64,000 nucleotides of DNA from Augochlora pura (lineage: Eukaryota > Arthropoda > Insecta > Hymenoptera > Halictidae): contig NC_135781.1 in NCBI RefSeq assembly GCF_028453695.1, positions 4,662,779 to 4,726,778 on the forward strand, read 5' to 3'. Shown here one piece after another: positions 14,137 through 27,370 of the stretch (its first letter is position 1; each line of letters begins with the position of its first letter). The notes below the pieces were generated by a model. It made no database searches, was not told where the DNA came from, and saw only the letters and a program-made list of their open reading frames with translations. Both the position numbers and the translations under genes were made by a program.

Positions 14137-16129
14137 TTCCTGCAAGAAAGGCATCACTAACAATCATACAGAAAATGCTGGAAGTAGAAATGCAGAATAG
14201 AAAGGGTAATGAATGATCCCTTCTCCAACATCCCGCGCCGCTTATTATTCATCGCCGAGAAATTCGGAAAGCCCTCGCGGCAAGATGGCGGTCGTCGATG
14301 AAAATTTTCTCGTGGCAATTTCGCCTGGACACGGCGACGCGTGACCGGAATTAAAATTATGCGAAACTATGCGACGGTAAGGGGGGGTGGATGACGCTGC
14401 CTCGCAGAAGCCGTGGAACCCAGGTATTAACAGCGGAAAATGACGGATAATAGTTTGCCAGGTGGGGTGAAACATCGCGCTGCCGACGCGCTAATTACGA
14501 TACATAGTTGCCGTCGATACAGGGAGATTCCAGCGGGAGATCGGCCGACGACTCCCCGACCGAGTTTCACGAGCTTCTTTCAGCCGATCCACGAAATTGT
14601 TAACGAAGTTGCCGAACTGTTCGCTCTGTCGAGCACGGTTTCAATACGTACCGTGATCCTATAGTAAACTGCTCGATTACGGGTCTTCGGTCTTCCGAGG
14701 ACACAAGTTTCACAGCTTACGGGAGCTTGCGTGCAATTAGAATGTAACTTCGTTCCGGTTACGGCCAACCGTCGCAGTGAGATCTTCGAAAATTCGGCGC
14801 GCTCATAGCTAACGTTGGAAACTCGGCGCGGGTATGTCGGTCCCCCCCCCCCCCCCCCGTCCCCCTCACCCGCTTCGAGAGCGTTCGATTGGCTTTTGGG
14901 GAAAATCGGCGACCGGGACAAATATTTATCGATCCGTGTATCCCTCTAAACGTTATTACACGGTTTCCTGTTGTCTCTAGAGACCCGAAATCTCGTAATT
15001 GGTTGCCTTAATAGTGGGAAATTTCAACAGTAAATATTTGCGGTGTCCCGGCACCGTTTAGAGGTGCTTTGAAGAAAATCGATGAGACTGAGCAAATATT
15101 GAATAGGTCGTTCGTTCGCTTTATTCGACGTTATCTTGTCGTTGTTGTTTTACCGATTAAGACCTTTTCAAGCGCAGCTTTCGATCGAGCAATTATCTAC
15201 GTATCCTTTCCTCGGATTTTCATCCCGATTTCAATCTTATTCCGATAAAAATTTCTACCGAAATAATTCAATAAATTCCGCCGCGTAGTATTGTTCGGTC
15301 TAACGTTCTCGAAATGAACGTACAATCCGTCGCAAAATGTTTCGTTCCCCGCATGCTTTTCCTTTGCACGGATCGAGCGGAGAGATCGCGCGAACAAAGC
15401 TCGTCTATTCAATTCCGACGAATGTTTCGCAAAGACTCCGAAGCTGCGCGTTAGCAAAGGCGAACGAACGTTTCTCCCGGTGGTCGAATGAGAGCGGACA
15501 ACGCGGATTATGATATGGATAAATACTTTTTCGATTACGGAGAGGGGGGGGGATCGGGGTCATTTAGCCGGGAAGGGTTAATCCCTGCCTCCGCGTTTGC
15601 TCGAAGCGACGCGAAGTCAGGAGGCGCGGAGATATCATGAAAATTGGGAAAGTTCCGCCCGGAATCCGGAAAACTTTCTACGCCCCCGTGTTCCATTCGA
15701 AACGCGTTACAACTTTCGGGGTAGGGGATTCCCGCGTCTGTCGGCGCAGGAAGTCGCTGGGGATAGAGACAGTTAAGGGAGCCGTTCCCATTTCGCGGCT
15801 CGTTTCGAGCGGACGTTCCGGCAATTCCTTTTCTAATACACCGAACGACATATTTTTATGGGACTCGACGCGGTTGTTTATACGCGTTTGTATTGCGCTC
15901 ACGAATTTCGCGGGTCCGTCCGAACGCGCTGTGCACCATTCGGAACGGTACGTCTAATATCCGATGATTCCAGATTGTTTCCGATCCATTTAAAGAATAT
16001 AATTCAGCAATTTTTCTCTAATAAATATATTTAGCAATTTTTCCTGTTACACCAGGTAATTTTGTATAAAATTTCGTATACCTGTTTAGACACGTCCGTG
16101 ATACTTTTATAAGTCGCATATACTCGCCG

Positions 16130-16467
16130 TGTGGCGACCCTGATTTCAACAATTGCCAGGAGAACGCACTGCGAAGGAGTTTTTGTACGCCGCTGCTAGG
16201 CTCCGTCTAGCGCGGTATGCTTAGGCGCGCACAAGGACACAAAAAAAGGTTCCTTGTGTCAGGACGCCCGATGCCACATCGTATTTGTACAATCGGTTTT
16301 ACGACCTATATATAAGCAATGTACAGTCATTGTTCTCTCACTTATTACTTATTACTTCTGCCTTTTTCGAGTTCGACACAGCGAGACCTCCACCGTCACC
16401 GATCCGCGCCTGATATAACAAAGAGTGTCGAGGAACATTTCCAACGTTCTCAATATATTTTACCACA
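16130..16467. mobile_element. Probable solo LTR of a retrotransposon
   Basis: 338-bp segment beginning TGTGGCGACC and ending TTACCACA, so its ends are the short inverted repeat TGTGG/CCACA typical of LTRs. It is flanked by CGCCG (16,125-16,129) and CGCCA (16,468-16,472), a 4-of-5 match that fits a target duplication. A TATA box, TATATATAAG (16,307-16,316), sits inside with a pyrimidine-rich stretch after it. No gag or pol frame is attached, so it is a solo LTR. A Ty3/gypsy-type origin is an inference from the TGTGGCGACC start. Confidence 0.6.
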
Positions 16468-16517
16468 CGCCATTCCTCCACAGCCGTACAAATTTCACAG
16501 CAAGAGTCTCATATTAA

Positions 16518-16762
16518 CCTTTTAGATACTACGCGCCACTATAGTGGCTTTCGCGAATGGCTCGTGCTTTACTCAATTGTTTTATTATTTATTAAAGCAA
16601 ACAATTAAAGTGAAAGTGTGTATACTATATACAATATATTAAGAAAAGAATATATGTTATTAGTACTATATATAGATATCCGGAAAAAATATATATTAAG
16701 AGAAAATCGTAATTTAGTTACGAAAAACTTTATTTGCGCAAAATCCTGCCGTATCTAAAAGG
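16518..16762. mobile_element. piggyBac-like miniature element (TTAA flanks)
   Basis: 245-bp element bounded by TTAA (16,514-16,517 and 16,763-16,766) with perfect inverted ends: TTAACCTTTTAGATAC on the left and its exact reverse complement on the right. TTAA target sites and such ends are the signature of piggyBac-family transposition. The interior is AT-rich and non-coding, so it is non-autonomous. It lies 46 bp from the probable LTR. Confidence 0.75.
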
Positions 16763-17592
16763 TTAATCAGCTGCGACAATAAATAAATAAACGAAACAGC
16801 TTGGCAACGTTATCAGGCTGTTACATGTATTAACGTAGGTTCGCAGAGGCTTATTTAGACGCATCCGGACTGCATGTACAGACAACCCTCTAAAATTTCG
16901 ATGGCCCCATTTGCTAGTCACGTTCCCAATTCCAGCTCCGTCATTTCAAGCAAAACTGAGCCAGACTCCGGTGTATTCGATCGTTTCGACTGAAAACTAC
17001 CTGCCAAACATGTTACGGAAGTTCATCGGCTTGATCCCCCTCCGTTCCCCCACCACCGGGCACGCTGCACGTTAGGCAGGGTGTAACTCCGCCGGGAACT
17101 CGGTTCTTAAACGCTTTATATGTATTTCAGACATTTGTGTGTCCAGAGGAAAACACGGCTCGCCCGAAAGTTCCCGGTCCCCTTGTAAACTTGCCGAACC
17201 TACTTCGGGAAGTTTTTCGCCCGGAACGGTACCGTAAAGTCTGCGACCGGGTTAGAACGGGGCTTGGTAGAACGATCGAGTACCACGACGAAGAATGCTT
17301 CTTGCCGTCTACAAATACTTCAGTTACTCGACAACGAAACTTCGAGTCTCGTAATGAGGCCAGTCCGCCGCCTGCCGTTCGATTGTTACACATCGAGTCG
17401 ATACGTTTGCACGGTCGTGCGGACGATTTTAATTAACGCGACGATCTTTAATAAAGATTTTTGCATGATGTAGACGCGAACGATTTACAGCGACTCGCGT
17501 CGGTTAGCGGATCGAACAGAATTTTGAGAAAGGGAATAACCTTTTGCAGATCGAACGAAATGGCTTGAATTTGTTTCGTGATGGAGGAGCTG

Positions 17593-17672
17593 TTAGGTTG
17601 GAAACTATGAAACGGGCGTTTTCGTATAGTCTGTGTTCAGCTGCGACGCCCGTTTCATAGTTTCCAACCTAA
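17593..17672. mobile_element. Perfect hairpin of two mariner-type ends
   Basis: 80-bp inverted repeat: a 27-bp arm (17,593-17,619) beginning TTAGGTTGGAAACTATGAAA and ending in GGGCGT, 26 bp between, and a perfectly complementary arm (17,646-17,672). TTAGGTTGG followed by TATGAAA is the pattern of mariner terminal repeats. The transposase region is gone. As RNA it would fold into a perfect 27-bp stem, which is compatible with small-RNA processing (inference). Confidence 0.7.
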
Positions 17673-19189
17673 TTGTTGGAAATTTCATTCAATTAATTCT
17701 AGTATTTATTTATGGCTTATTTGTCTTCTGTTAAAATTCTTACCTGTTCGCTATCGTACATGTTAACATACGATAATGCTGAAAAATATTGAATGAGTAT
17801 ATTTAATGTCTACAATGAAGAATTTATTAAATCTCATGCTATTAATTTATTTTACTATATTTTTTCACAGTTCTTGCATTTGGAATGCGTTTAACGTTAC
17901 CGATTTTCTGAAAGGTAAACTGTCTGGCACGGGTGAATATAATCTCGGTCCAATATGAAAAGAATGACTAGCGTAAAGCATGTGTTATGGTAACGATCGT
18001 TAAACATCTGAATAAATGCAGTTTTATTACTTTCGCAAACTGGAATGAAGAAGGTACTTGCTAGTCGTTCATGGCTCTAATATCAACACGTTTACTGCTA
18101 TGCTCGTAAAAGTCACACTAAACCGGAACAATTTACTTACCTAATAATATTTGAATAAAAACAAGATTTATTACGGCCATTACTATTGCAATTTTCTTGA
18201 ACCTCGAATCATATCGCCGAGTGTATATCGCAAATAAATTGAATATACGCTAAACAGGCGAATAACAATTGATTTAGAAAAATAAGAAGATCGTGTCCTA
18301 TATGACCGATAATGTACACTAAATAGACTAATAAAAATAGATTTAAAAAAATAAGGAAGTCGTGTCATAGATGAACGAAAATGGTACTAAACAGACGAAT
18401 AAAAATTGACTTAGAAAAATGAAAAAATTTTGTCGTAGATCTGTGACGTGGCCAGTATGAAATACCATTGTCTCGTCTTCGCAAGGCATGCGTTTCTCGA
18501 ATAAACGCGCGAGCCAGATAAATATCGACCGCCACGATTTTTCAGGGAAACATTTATCAAGATCATCTGAAGGGCCATATACCAAACATTTCCTAGCGGT
18601 AACGTTTCCCAGCAGTTTCTCGGGGAGCGTGCACCGAGTGTTTCTAGAGGACCAAACATTTCCAGGGCCGCACAATCGCGAGAGCAGCGCAAGGGAAAAA
18701 TCGATTTTTCGGAGTCGACAAAGTAGAGCAACCTCTTGAGCACGGGTAGAAGAGGGCTTTGAACGTCCGTGGCGGAATCAATGGGACTGGCGTCGCTCTG
18801 GGGCGTCGACGCTCGCGTGTAGACGCGCCGCGACGGCCGGCTGCTACTCGCGAGATTCGTGCGCGCGGCTCTTCAAACAACGGGCAAACGAGAGAATGTA
18901 AACAGTACTCGGCTTGATTACCGCGATCGAGCCACTCGGTCTCGGTCCTGCCTGGCTCCTCGGACAGGTGCCGGCTACGGAGGTTACGACTGATCGCGAA
19001 TCTGTTATCCCCCCCGATTCCGTGGAACAGCACGGCTTGTCTTACAAGGAACATTACCTTGGTCCATCAACTTCGATGCATACACTCCGCAGACCATTAT
19101 TTTGGACACGTAACTTGGAGTCGAAATGAAGTAAATGTTGCATTTTTCCAAATATTTTTGAGAAACTTTTACGTATTTGTCTTACTTTT

Positions 19190-19350
19190 TATGGTCATTA
19201 CTATTAATATTGTATTATTATAATGTATTCCTTCTTTCGCTCATTATTATTATCTTTTTATTATTATTATTATCCTACTGGTATTATATTTTTTTAACGC
19301 ATTACTATTAACATCGTTATTATTAATATCATAATTACTACCACAATTAT
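19190..19350. repeat. ATT/TAT trinucleotide-rich stretch
   Basis: Interrupted ATTATT runs mixed with T runs. Confidence 0.75.
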
Positions 19351-20109
19351 TATTTCGAACGCTGCTACACGCGTTCATGCGACCGAGTTCGTGCAACAGT
19401 TCGAGAATCGAGTCTATTATAGCCTAAACGCATAACAGGGGGAGGCAATTGTCGATACAATTACGGGGACCGAACTTTATCTAAAATCGAACGCAATTTG
19501 GTTCCTGCCTTGAATTCCGGCGAACCACTCGCGGATGGAGCACAATTATATAGCAATTTCGTTTCCTCCGGCGAAACACCGCGTGAATTCTCTCGGCCGG
19601 CCGTTTGAGCAAGAACGTTGCTCGAATCGATGGAGCTGCGGATAGACGGGTCGGCCGTAAGTTCGATATTATAATTAATTGCGGCGCGTATAGGAGCGGC
19701 AACAACGGCCGATCAACCGCGAAATGTAGCGGAACCGCAACTAGCGTATGGTAATCGACGGCGATAAAGAATCCCGTGACGGGTTACGGATCGCGGCCCG
19801 CGAATTAATATCATTGATTTCTCGCGATCGGCTGGCCACGGTTTAGCGAACGATTCTCGTTCCGGCGTGTGAATACGCGTAATCGTAGCGCAGGCCTTCG
19901 CGGCGGGTGTGTCGCGCAAGAAGTAACGGAATAAGTTTGTTATTATCGATGATCGAATCAGATCGCAAGGAGCATTTGTTCCTTAAATTTGTAAGATTAT
20001 AGTGAGCCATCAAAGTATTCGAACGAATTTTAATCCGTCAGAGACACTGGTATGCTATACTGATTCCGACAAATCGCTACTCTAACTCATTTAAAAGAAA
20101 ACGTGATTT

Positions 20110-20240
20110 AACCCCTTGCCGCACCATTTTCTCTACAATTACTATGACTAGAATTTGTTCGATCGCACTAAATTCTTAGAAGAGAAAGGAATTTTATATT
20201 TATTCTGCGCTTACATCTACTCAAATATTTAAATATTGAG
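20110..20240. mobile_element. Fragment of a TTAA-type element
   Basis: Begins TTTAACCCCTTGCCGCACC and is similar to the sequence from 31,752 on. Only the left end is recognisable. Confidence 0.4.
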
Positions 20241-23200
20241 AGAATAAAGTTTGTATTACTCTGAATAAAGTTTCTATTACTCTAACATAATTCCCCGATT
20301 TACGAGTATAAAATTAATCTAACAAAAATAGATGTACTCCTATTATCAGGAAACAAGGTGATTAGAGGTAAACAAGATCATCTGCATCGTCGATAAATTA
20401 TGCATAACATTCTGTTTAACTGGCAAGGTATTATGCTCTATGAGCATAACGGAATTAATTAACAGTTAATCCAACTTAGACGCATTATGTATGCAAGTAG
20501 GCGAGTCGATGAGACGATTTCACCGAAAGGAAACAATGCGCGCTGTTATCTGTGAACGCTTTGCCTGGTTCAGTGTTATGCGTATGATCATGCGTGAGAA
20601 AGATGCGTTCTGAACATACAGGTACGCAATTAGTCTTAGATAACTCAGCTGAGTAATCACGAATATCAACGTGGCATCGATTGATTGACAGGCCAGCACC
20701 TCCCGCAAAACCCTTCATATCCCGCAAATTGCCCCGAGTGAGTTCCCTTTAGACATCATCGCGCGGTGAACCCGCCTAACCCACGAACGCTAAATCATCC
20801 TTGTATAGTTGCGAAATGAGACCCCTAATTGGATGGAGTTGTACCACGATTTCTATTCAGCGTAGAGACGCTGCGGAACAAGATGCTCCGACGTCACCGA
20901 CGACATTTCAATTTCTAGGATTTCCGAGATTAAATCAACGCGAGTTATAACAATTCTTTCGTTATTGTTTCGTCAAAGGAAATTATCCCGTATCCCGTGG
21001 TCGCTGAAAATCCAATTAACAAGCTCCCAGGAGTTAAAGTGTTAATATTCATATTAATATTTGAATATTCGACCCCGTTTAAATATTCATGCGTGCCGGG
21101 CAATGCGACCCCCGGATTTATTTCTATCAGGCTACTGAGCGTCGCGCCGGATACGCTCGGCGCGAACGAATTTCAAAAATTCGAACGGCGCGACGTTTCG
21201 TCGTGTTTTCAATCTACAGCAAGCCGCTCGCGCGGGAAATAGCGTTTTATTTAATTGCCCGGGCTTCCGAATTTACCTACAAAAATGCAAATTTATGTTA
21301 TCGAACCCGTCGTAGAATTCGTATCGAACGTAACGGCGAATATTAATATTTTAATCACTAGAAAAATTGAAAGGTTATACGGAAACTGCCGCGGCACGGA
21401 AATGAATTGTTTTATGGTGATCGCGCGTCTCGCCGAATTTGTATTCTCTCTTGTTCGGTCTGGCTCTCTTGTTTCGATGCTTCCGGCACCCGCTCCAAGC
21501 AGAATTAGCAAAACTTGGTTCACTGGGAAACGAAGTGGGTCTACTAAATTGGTTTCATTTGGTCGTAGCTGTCCTATTAAATTCATCTCGCAATTAAACT
21601 ACTGGCACGGTCTGGCTAAATAATATTAATCGCCCAGCTGTATACTCCAATTTTCACGACTAATTTTGTTACGTACCTTGACGATACTTTTTCAAAAATT
21701 AATTATTGTAAAATGTGCACGGCGACAATGTTAACCAAAATCGTAGAACGAGTTAAGTAAAATAAATTAAAATATAAAATAGAAAGAATTTTCGAAGGAC
21801 TTAACACTATATTATTTTAATTTTCGAGTTTACTTTTTAGATGATTTCGAACCATTTTTGCTTTGCACAAAAATCTGCGATTTAAGAAGAAGATATTTCT
21901 GAGAAAATTATGAAACGATTCACGGCAAGAAGATGCTTTCGAAAATATTTTTGAGGTTAATCAAAGCTGCTCGAAAAGTAGATTCGTTATCTCGCGACTC
22001 AAAAAGCAAACTGAGGAACAAAATTAGTTTCCCATCTTTTGCGACCGACTGTAGATCGGAGACACGCCCAGAGTTCAGCTGGGCCGATATTCCTTACGAG
22101 GTCTTATCGTCTTTCTCAGCAGAATGAAATTTAAAGGACCGGGGGAGCGTTCGATCGAGCCCCGCTTAAGCAATCCTTCAAGTCCAGGTGAAAAAGAATC
22201 GACCTGGCAGCTGGAGCCTGTCTCGGAAATTAACCCTCCGAAATTAATGCTGAGAAATAGTTCTCTCATACTCCGCCAATTACTTCGATATATCTTCACT
22301 TTTATTTATTTATTTTATAGCAACTAATATTTTAATATACAGTATATAGTTAGTAATTGTATATAGCAAGTGATTTTAAATGGCAAGTAAAATTAAATAG
22401 CAAGCAATATTTCGAATTAAATATAAAATGATTCGGTGTCCTTAAGAAACCTTAAATGACTGTAACATTTTAACAATTTAATAGTTCATTGTAATGCAGA
22501 CTTGAATTTCAAAATTTATCCGATTATTTTCTATCGTAGAGTCTTAGTAAATTTAAATTAAGATTATGGTTCGGTATAGTTAGTTTAGGGTTATGCATTT
22601 ATGACAAAACTGAATAAACACAATTTCAGACAGTAGCATAATTTAAATAATTTGAGGATTTCGGTAATTATTGAAGATAGGGAAGCGATTAATGGCTAGT
22701 CGTTTTAATGGAATTGCATAAAAATATTCTTCTAACCAGTCCTCCTATTAATGCCATTAATGCTTAACAATAATATTTAAATTATTAATTATGATTATAT
22801 TTAAACAGCTAGACACAGATTCAATTGTCCAATTGTTCTATATAAACTAATGAACTTTCCCCGTTCAAAAATAAATTACAATTAAATATCGCCTCAATCG
22901 AGCCGAAGACATCATTTAGCCATGTATCCGGGAGATTAAGAGCTTCGCGGCGATCTATGACCCGCGGAGGACGATTATGGCAACGCGACAGAGGCGAATG
23001 CAACTGCAATAGGAGCGCGGAGGGTGAATGCAACTGCGACATAGGCGAGGGTGGCACCTATGTACCTGTGTAATACACGCGTGCGGACGCGTACAGCGCT
23101 TTGAATACTCGCGTTCAATGTCACACTGTCGCGGCACACCTGCGCACATCGCGGCGCGATATGCATGCGTGCAATTTGTATGCACGAGCCGACGAGTATG

Positions 23201-23545
23201 CAGATTGGCGCGCGCGCGCCCGCGCGGCTAGCACACACCAACCAGAAATATAAACCGCCGACTTCCGGCTGTTTCGTCGCCGGCGCGAACCCGCGAATGA
23301 ATAAAATTTCATCGTTTATCCGATTTTTATCGGCTTCCGGACGCCGACGGGTTTTCCACGAACCAAAAAGCGGCCGGCTTCTATGCGGAGCGCGGTCGTT
23401 GGAAAATGATCGCTTTCCGAAGCTCTCCGATGTGGGAGGCTTCTGTATTGCGACTGCATCTTTTACAGGCTGGAAATTGCAAAGACCGTCTGCACTCGAA
23501 GACGTTCTAAGTGCAGGATTTGGATATTCGAGCAACAGAGGTCGG

Positions 23546-23767
23546 ACATTTTAACTTGCGGGACTCTGACATTTTATGTATAGAATTCCGACATTTTAAG
23601 TACAGAATTCAGACATTTTAACTATAGAATTCAGACATTTTAACTATAGAATTCAGACATTTTAACTATAGAATGCAGACATTTTAACTATAGAATGCAG
23701 ACATTTTAACTATAGAATTCAGACATTTTAACTATAGAATTCAGACATTATAACTGCAGAATTCAAA
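23546..23767. repeat. 22-bp tandem repeat, ten units
   Basis: Ten units of 22 bp with core ACATTTTAACTATAGAAT then TCAG or GCAG. The central six are nearly identical and the outer ones diverge, as expected of an array growing and homogenising from the middle. Confidence 0.95.
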
Positions 23768-25269
23768 CGTCTCGCCCGATCTATTATCTTTTTATTTCTC
23801 GCGATGACAAATTTATATAATAATTAATTTCCTATTTGATACACAATAAGGCCGATCGCGTTAAGCGCACACACTTTTTAAAAAGCACACTCATATAGTT
23901 TCCTGCAAAACGGTGTCTTCAGTTGCGTTTAATCTGACGTTCATTGTCTCCTATATTGTCTCAAGTTCCACAATTGATTTGCTTGCATTGTTGCAACTGA
24001 ACAATACACAGTCCTACAGATGTCAATACATTGACGTTCTACTTTGAAGAAATCTATTCTATACGACAACACTCCTTATTTATGAACATGTGATAATAAG
24101 TAAAATATAACAGTAAGGATATCGTGAAAAAATAAATCCTTTTCTACTGGTAGTAATGAAGCTTCAACAAGCCTATTAACCGTCCATTCATCTTCGTTTT
24201 GCGCTTTGATTTCAGCAATTACGTTGATCTCGTAATCCCATATTTCAAAGCCGTTGCATTCTAAGGATGTGAAAAATACTCGCAACACATATACAATCGC
24301 GATGAAGCGTCTACTTTCTTGATCTTCCCGCGGGTTCGGCGTCCAAGGGGATCGCGCGGACGTCCACGGAATTACATTCCGCCGGTAATAAACGGCACGG
24401 TGTTACGTGCTCGAACTTTGCGCCCCGTAAAACACAGTTATTTCCGGCAGCTAATCAATTACCGAGTTCGAGCCTCCCGCGATAATATCCGGGGCTGCAC
24501 GGTGATCATGCCGTCACACGGCCGGCACAGCCTGGAATTTTCCGGCACAGTTTCGGAACACCGCGTCGCACGTATTTCATTTACAATGGTGGGGGGATGG
24601 GAGGGGGAGAGGGGGAGACGATGAGGACAAGGGCCGCGACGTTATCGGGCACTGTTCGCGAACGTCTTCCCGAACGGCCGGATTTTTATTCGACGATTAC
24701 ACACGACGCAACGCCGGGGATCGCGCTCGTACCGGCGAAGGAGCTGCGACAAATTCGCAGCTCCTGCGCGCCGGCCGTCTTTTCTCGGGGAATTGCGAAC
24801 GCCTTTCAGCGAATTAAAAGTTTCGCGAAAGTGTATTAAACTTGGGCGGATCTCGCGACCGGCGGTATATTTTTTCGCGGTGTTCCCGGTGGTGCGCGAA
24901 GTTTCGCAATCTATTAAGCGTATTTTGCGTGACAAAGCGCGGCGATACGGGTTCAGTTGACCGGATTTCGAGGGGCGAGTTTCGCGCGAGCTTCTCGAGA
25001 ATATTGAAACCACGAGCGTCGTTTTGTCGGGCGAAATTATGTCGAGAAGTGTTACCTGTATCCTGCGATTTTTCGCGCGGTCTCGCTTTAAAGGGCTCTC
25101 GATTTTCTTTTTTCTATTTTTCGGCGCAGTAGAAGCGTAGAAGCGTGGAATTTTGAAGTTCGCGGAATTGTGCAAGATGACAGCAACCCGGAATGAAATA
25201 ACGAAAATGTAGTAAAAAATCTACGAAAATATACGAAGATCCTGATTCTATGACCAACGTAAAAAGTTA

Positions 25270-25575
25270 TTAGCATAAAGGACAGCTTCGTGCGCCCTTA
25301 CATTGAATAAAATAAAAACAATGTAAGAAATTAATTCTACACAGATATTCTAATTTTTTAATTAACATAAAGCGAGGTTGCTCGCACCTTTACGTTAAAT
25401 GAAACAAGGACGAGGCTGAAAATTAAATATACACAAATATTCTAATTTTATGATAGACGAAAAGATCGCTGCCTCTCACCCTACCATTAAAGCAAACAAA
25501 AACAAAGCATTATGCACACACAATAATAATGATTATACATTATAATTAAATATAGAAATTCTAATTCCGTTATTT
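25270..25575. repeat. Diverged tandem repeat, unit about 100 bp
   Basis: Three copies, each with ATAAAG..., a GC-richer part ending CTCGCACC- or CTCACCCTAC-like, a TTAAATGAAACAA-like part, and ATATTCTAATTT. Confidence 0.6.
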
Positions 25576-27214
25576 TTCTCAAGGGGTAGTTGCAAAGGGT
25601 AGATCAGTTCGCCACGCGACCATTCGCTCTCAATCTCTTCCAAAGCAAGAAGCGCCCGGTTTTTAGATACTCCTCAGCATTGTTTTATTGCGACAGCATG
25701 GCCAACTATCAAAACATTCGGCGGCACTCGAAGCGTGTTCGACGCAGGCACAAAACGTTAGCCTCCAGCTGACCCAAATAATTGAGTGCTCCGATAACCT
25801 CGATTCGACCGATGAAGAAGCATGAAAATAGGAGAATAAGAGTCCGTTCGCGGATAAGGGAAGACGTCGAAGACGGGCAACACCCTCTCCTCCTCTTTCT
25901 CGCGCGACGACGTCCTTGAAGCATGGTATTTTAACGAGAATTCTTATGCAGCCATTGAAAGGGAAGTCCGCAGCTCGTTTCATCGCCGCGAGAAAGAAAA
26001 CAGAATATATCGGCCTGCGGAGGTATCGTGCCAAATAATCGCTGGGCGAAATCATCCCCCGTGAGGGGGTGCCATCTTACGGAAATGATCGCTGGACTGT
26101 GGATGTTTATGTAATGATGACGAAGCAGATTGTAAGTCAACTGGCGTAAATATTGAAAAATTATTGACAAATATCGTTCTATTATTTTCGACTACTTAAA
26201 ATTATTAAGAAAAGAAATTGTTGTCTATGGGACGCAAAGAATTTTTATTCTGATTATTTCTTTTGATTATGACATAGTAAATCAAATGTAAAATGGTATA
26301 AACATTGAAAGAATTATTTACAAATATCTACTGTACAATATAGCTTTTATATCATACAATCAGTGCAGTCTAAATCTCTTTAAATTATCTATGATACGTC
26401 ATTATAATTTAATGACAAAAATTAGTAGCTCGAATGTAAAATAATAGCAAGATTTAAAGTCTTTACAGAAACTGTTCGACTATTTCTAACCGATTAAAAC
26501 GATTAAAAAAATAATTGCAAATAATCCAGTCAACACTCTAATAACAAGTTGAAACCAATGTAATAAAATCCTTAAATTCTTCGTGTTCAAATCCGTCGAA
26601 TTTTTGTCGTCGCAATCGCGCACAGAATCCGCAGACTAAATATCGTAGAACTCCTCCGAAATAGAGTCGATACGGACAGAAGCCGTCGAGTTTCCTGCGC
26701 GTTCTCAAAATATTTATCGCCGGCGATTTCACGGCAGCGCCGTCGGATGTCTCCGATTAAAAGCGTTCGGTTTTTCGAAGGCGAAAGGTCGCGATCAAAC
26801 GTGAATGCTTTCGCAAACGAACCGACACATTCTTCGGAAATGTCGGCGGAGTCGCAGCGTAAACATGTCACAGTCGATCAGAGCGTAGCGCGCGTTCCCG
26901 AATCGAGGTCTGTGTACAAATCGAATGAAATATCGGGAGTTCGGCACCGAGGCGAAATGAACCGGAAACGCGGGCAGCCCGCGCGAGCTTCCACGCGGCA
27001 AACACGCTCTCGCGATCAACTGTTACGCGATTTTATTATTAAGCGGGGAACTGCTCGGCCGGAACAGCGGAAAGTACGCGCGGTTAGACAGCCTCGCCGA
27101 TGGGGAAGCTTCGGACCGTCGAGAACTTTACGCTTTGGTTCTTCGTCGATTGTTCGACTGGCTTGTTAATCGATTAACTTTGGAAATTGTTTTTTTAGGT
27201 AGTTTTTCAATATC

Positions 27215-27370
27215 TAAGGAATTTTTAATGTTCGAAATAAATTGTTAATGATTTCAAATCAATTTTAAATACCGTTAAATATTCTAAATCAATTTTAAAT
27301 AACATTAAATATTTCAAATAAACTTTAGATAATTTTATTATTAAAATAATTTAGATAATTTCTAAACTAG
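27215..27370. repeat. AT-rich degenerate tandem repeat
   Basis: Units of about 30 bp around TTCAAATCAATTTTAAATA with TTAAATATT links. Confidence 0.65.

Larger units (their letters stand above)
1..16129. other. Gene-free stretch, GC-rich and AT-rich blocks alternating
   Basis: No reading frame here has recognisable protein features. Open frames up to about 150 codons fall in the GC-rich blocks (around 0.1-0.7, 1.1-1.8, 3.7-4.3, 6.0-6.4, 8.2-8.5, 10.1-10.7, 11.3-12.2, 12.8-13.2 and 14.2-14.9 kb) and are explained by low stop-codon frequency. Between them lie AT-rich blocks with the tandem repeats listed separately. A C17 run is at 14,842-14,858. Confidence 0.7.

Noticed and set aside
22975..23535. 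186-codon minus-strand frame
   Set aside because: Lies in a GC-rich block with an (Ala/Arg-rich) low-complexity translation, no domain and no splice context; explained by low stop frequency.
23546..23767. Regular repeat array considered as a CRISPR
   Set aside because: Units are contiguous, without unique spacers, in a eukaryotic genome.
24739..24765. 11-bp inverted repeat AGGAGCTGCGA with 5-bp loop
   Set aside because: Short stem in GC-rich DNA with no further support as an RNA gene.
24642..25175. 177-codon minus-strand frame
   Set aside because: GC-rich block, basic low-information peptide; overlapping plus-strand frames are equally open.
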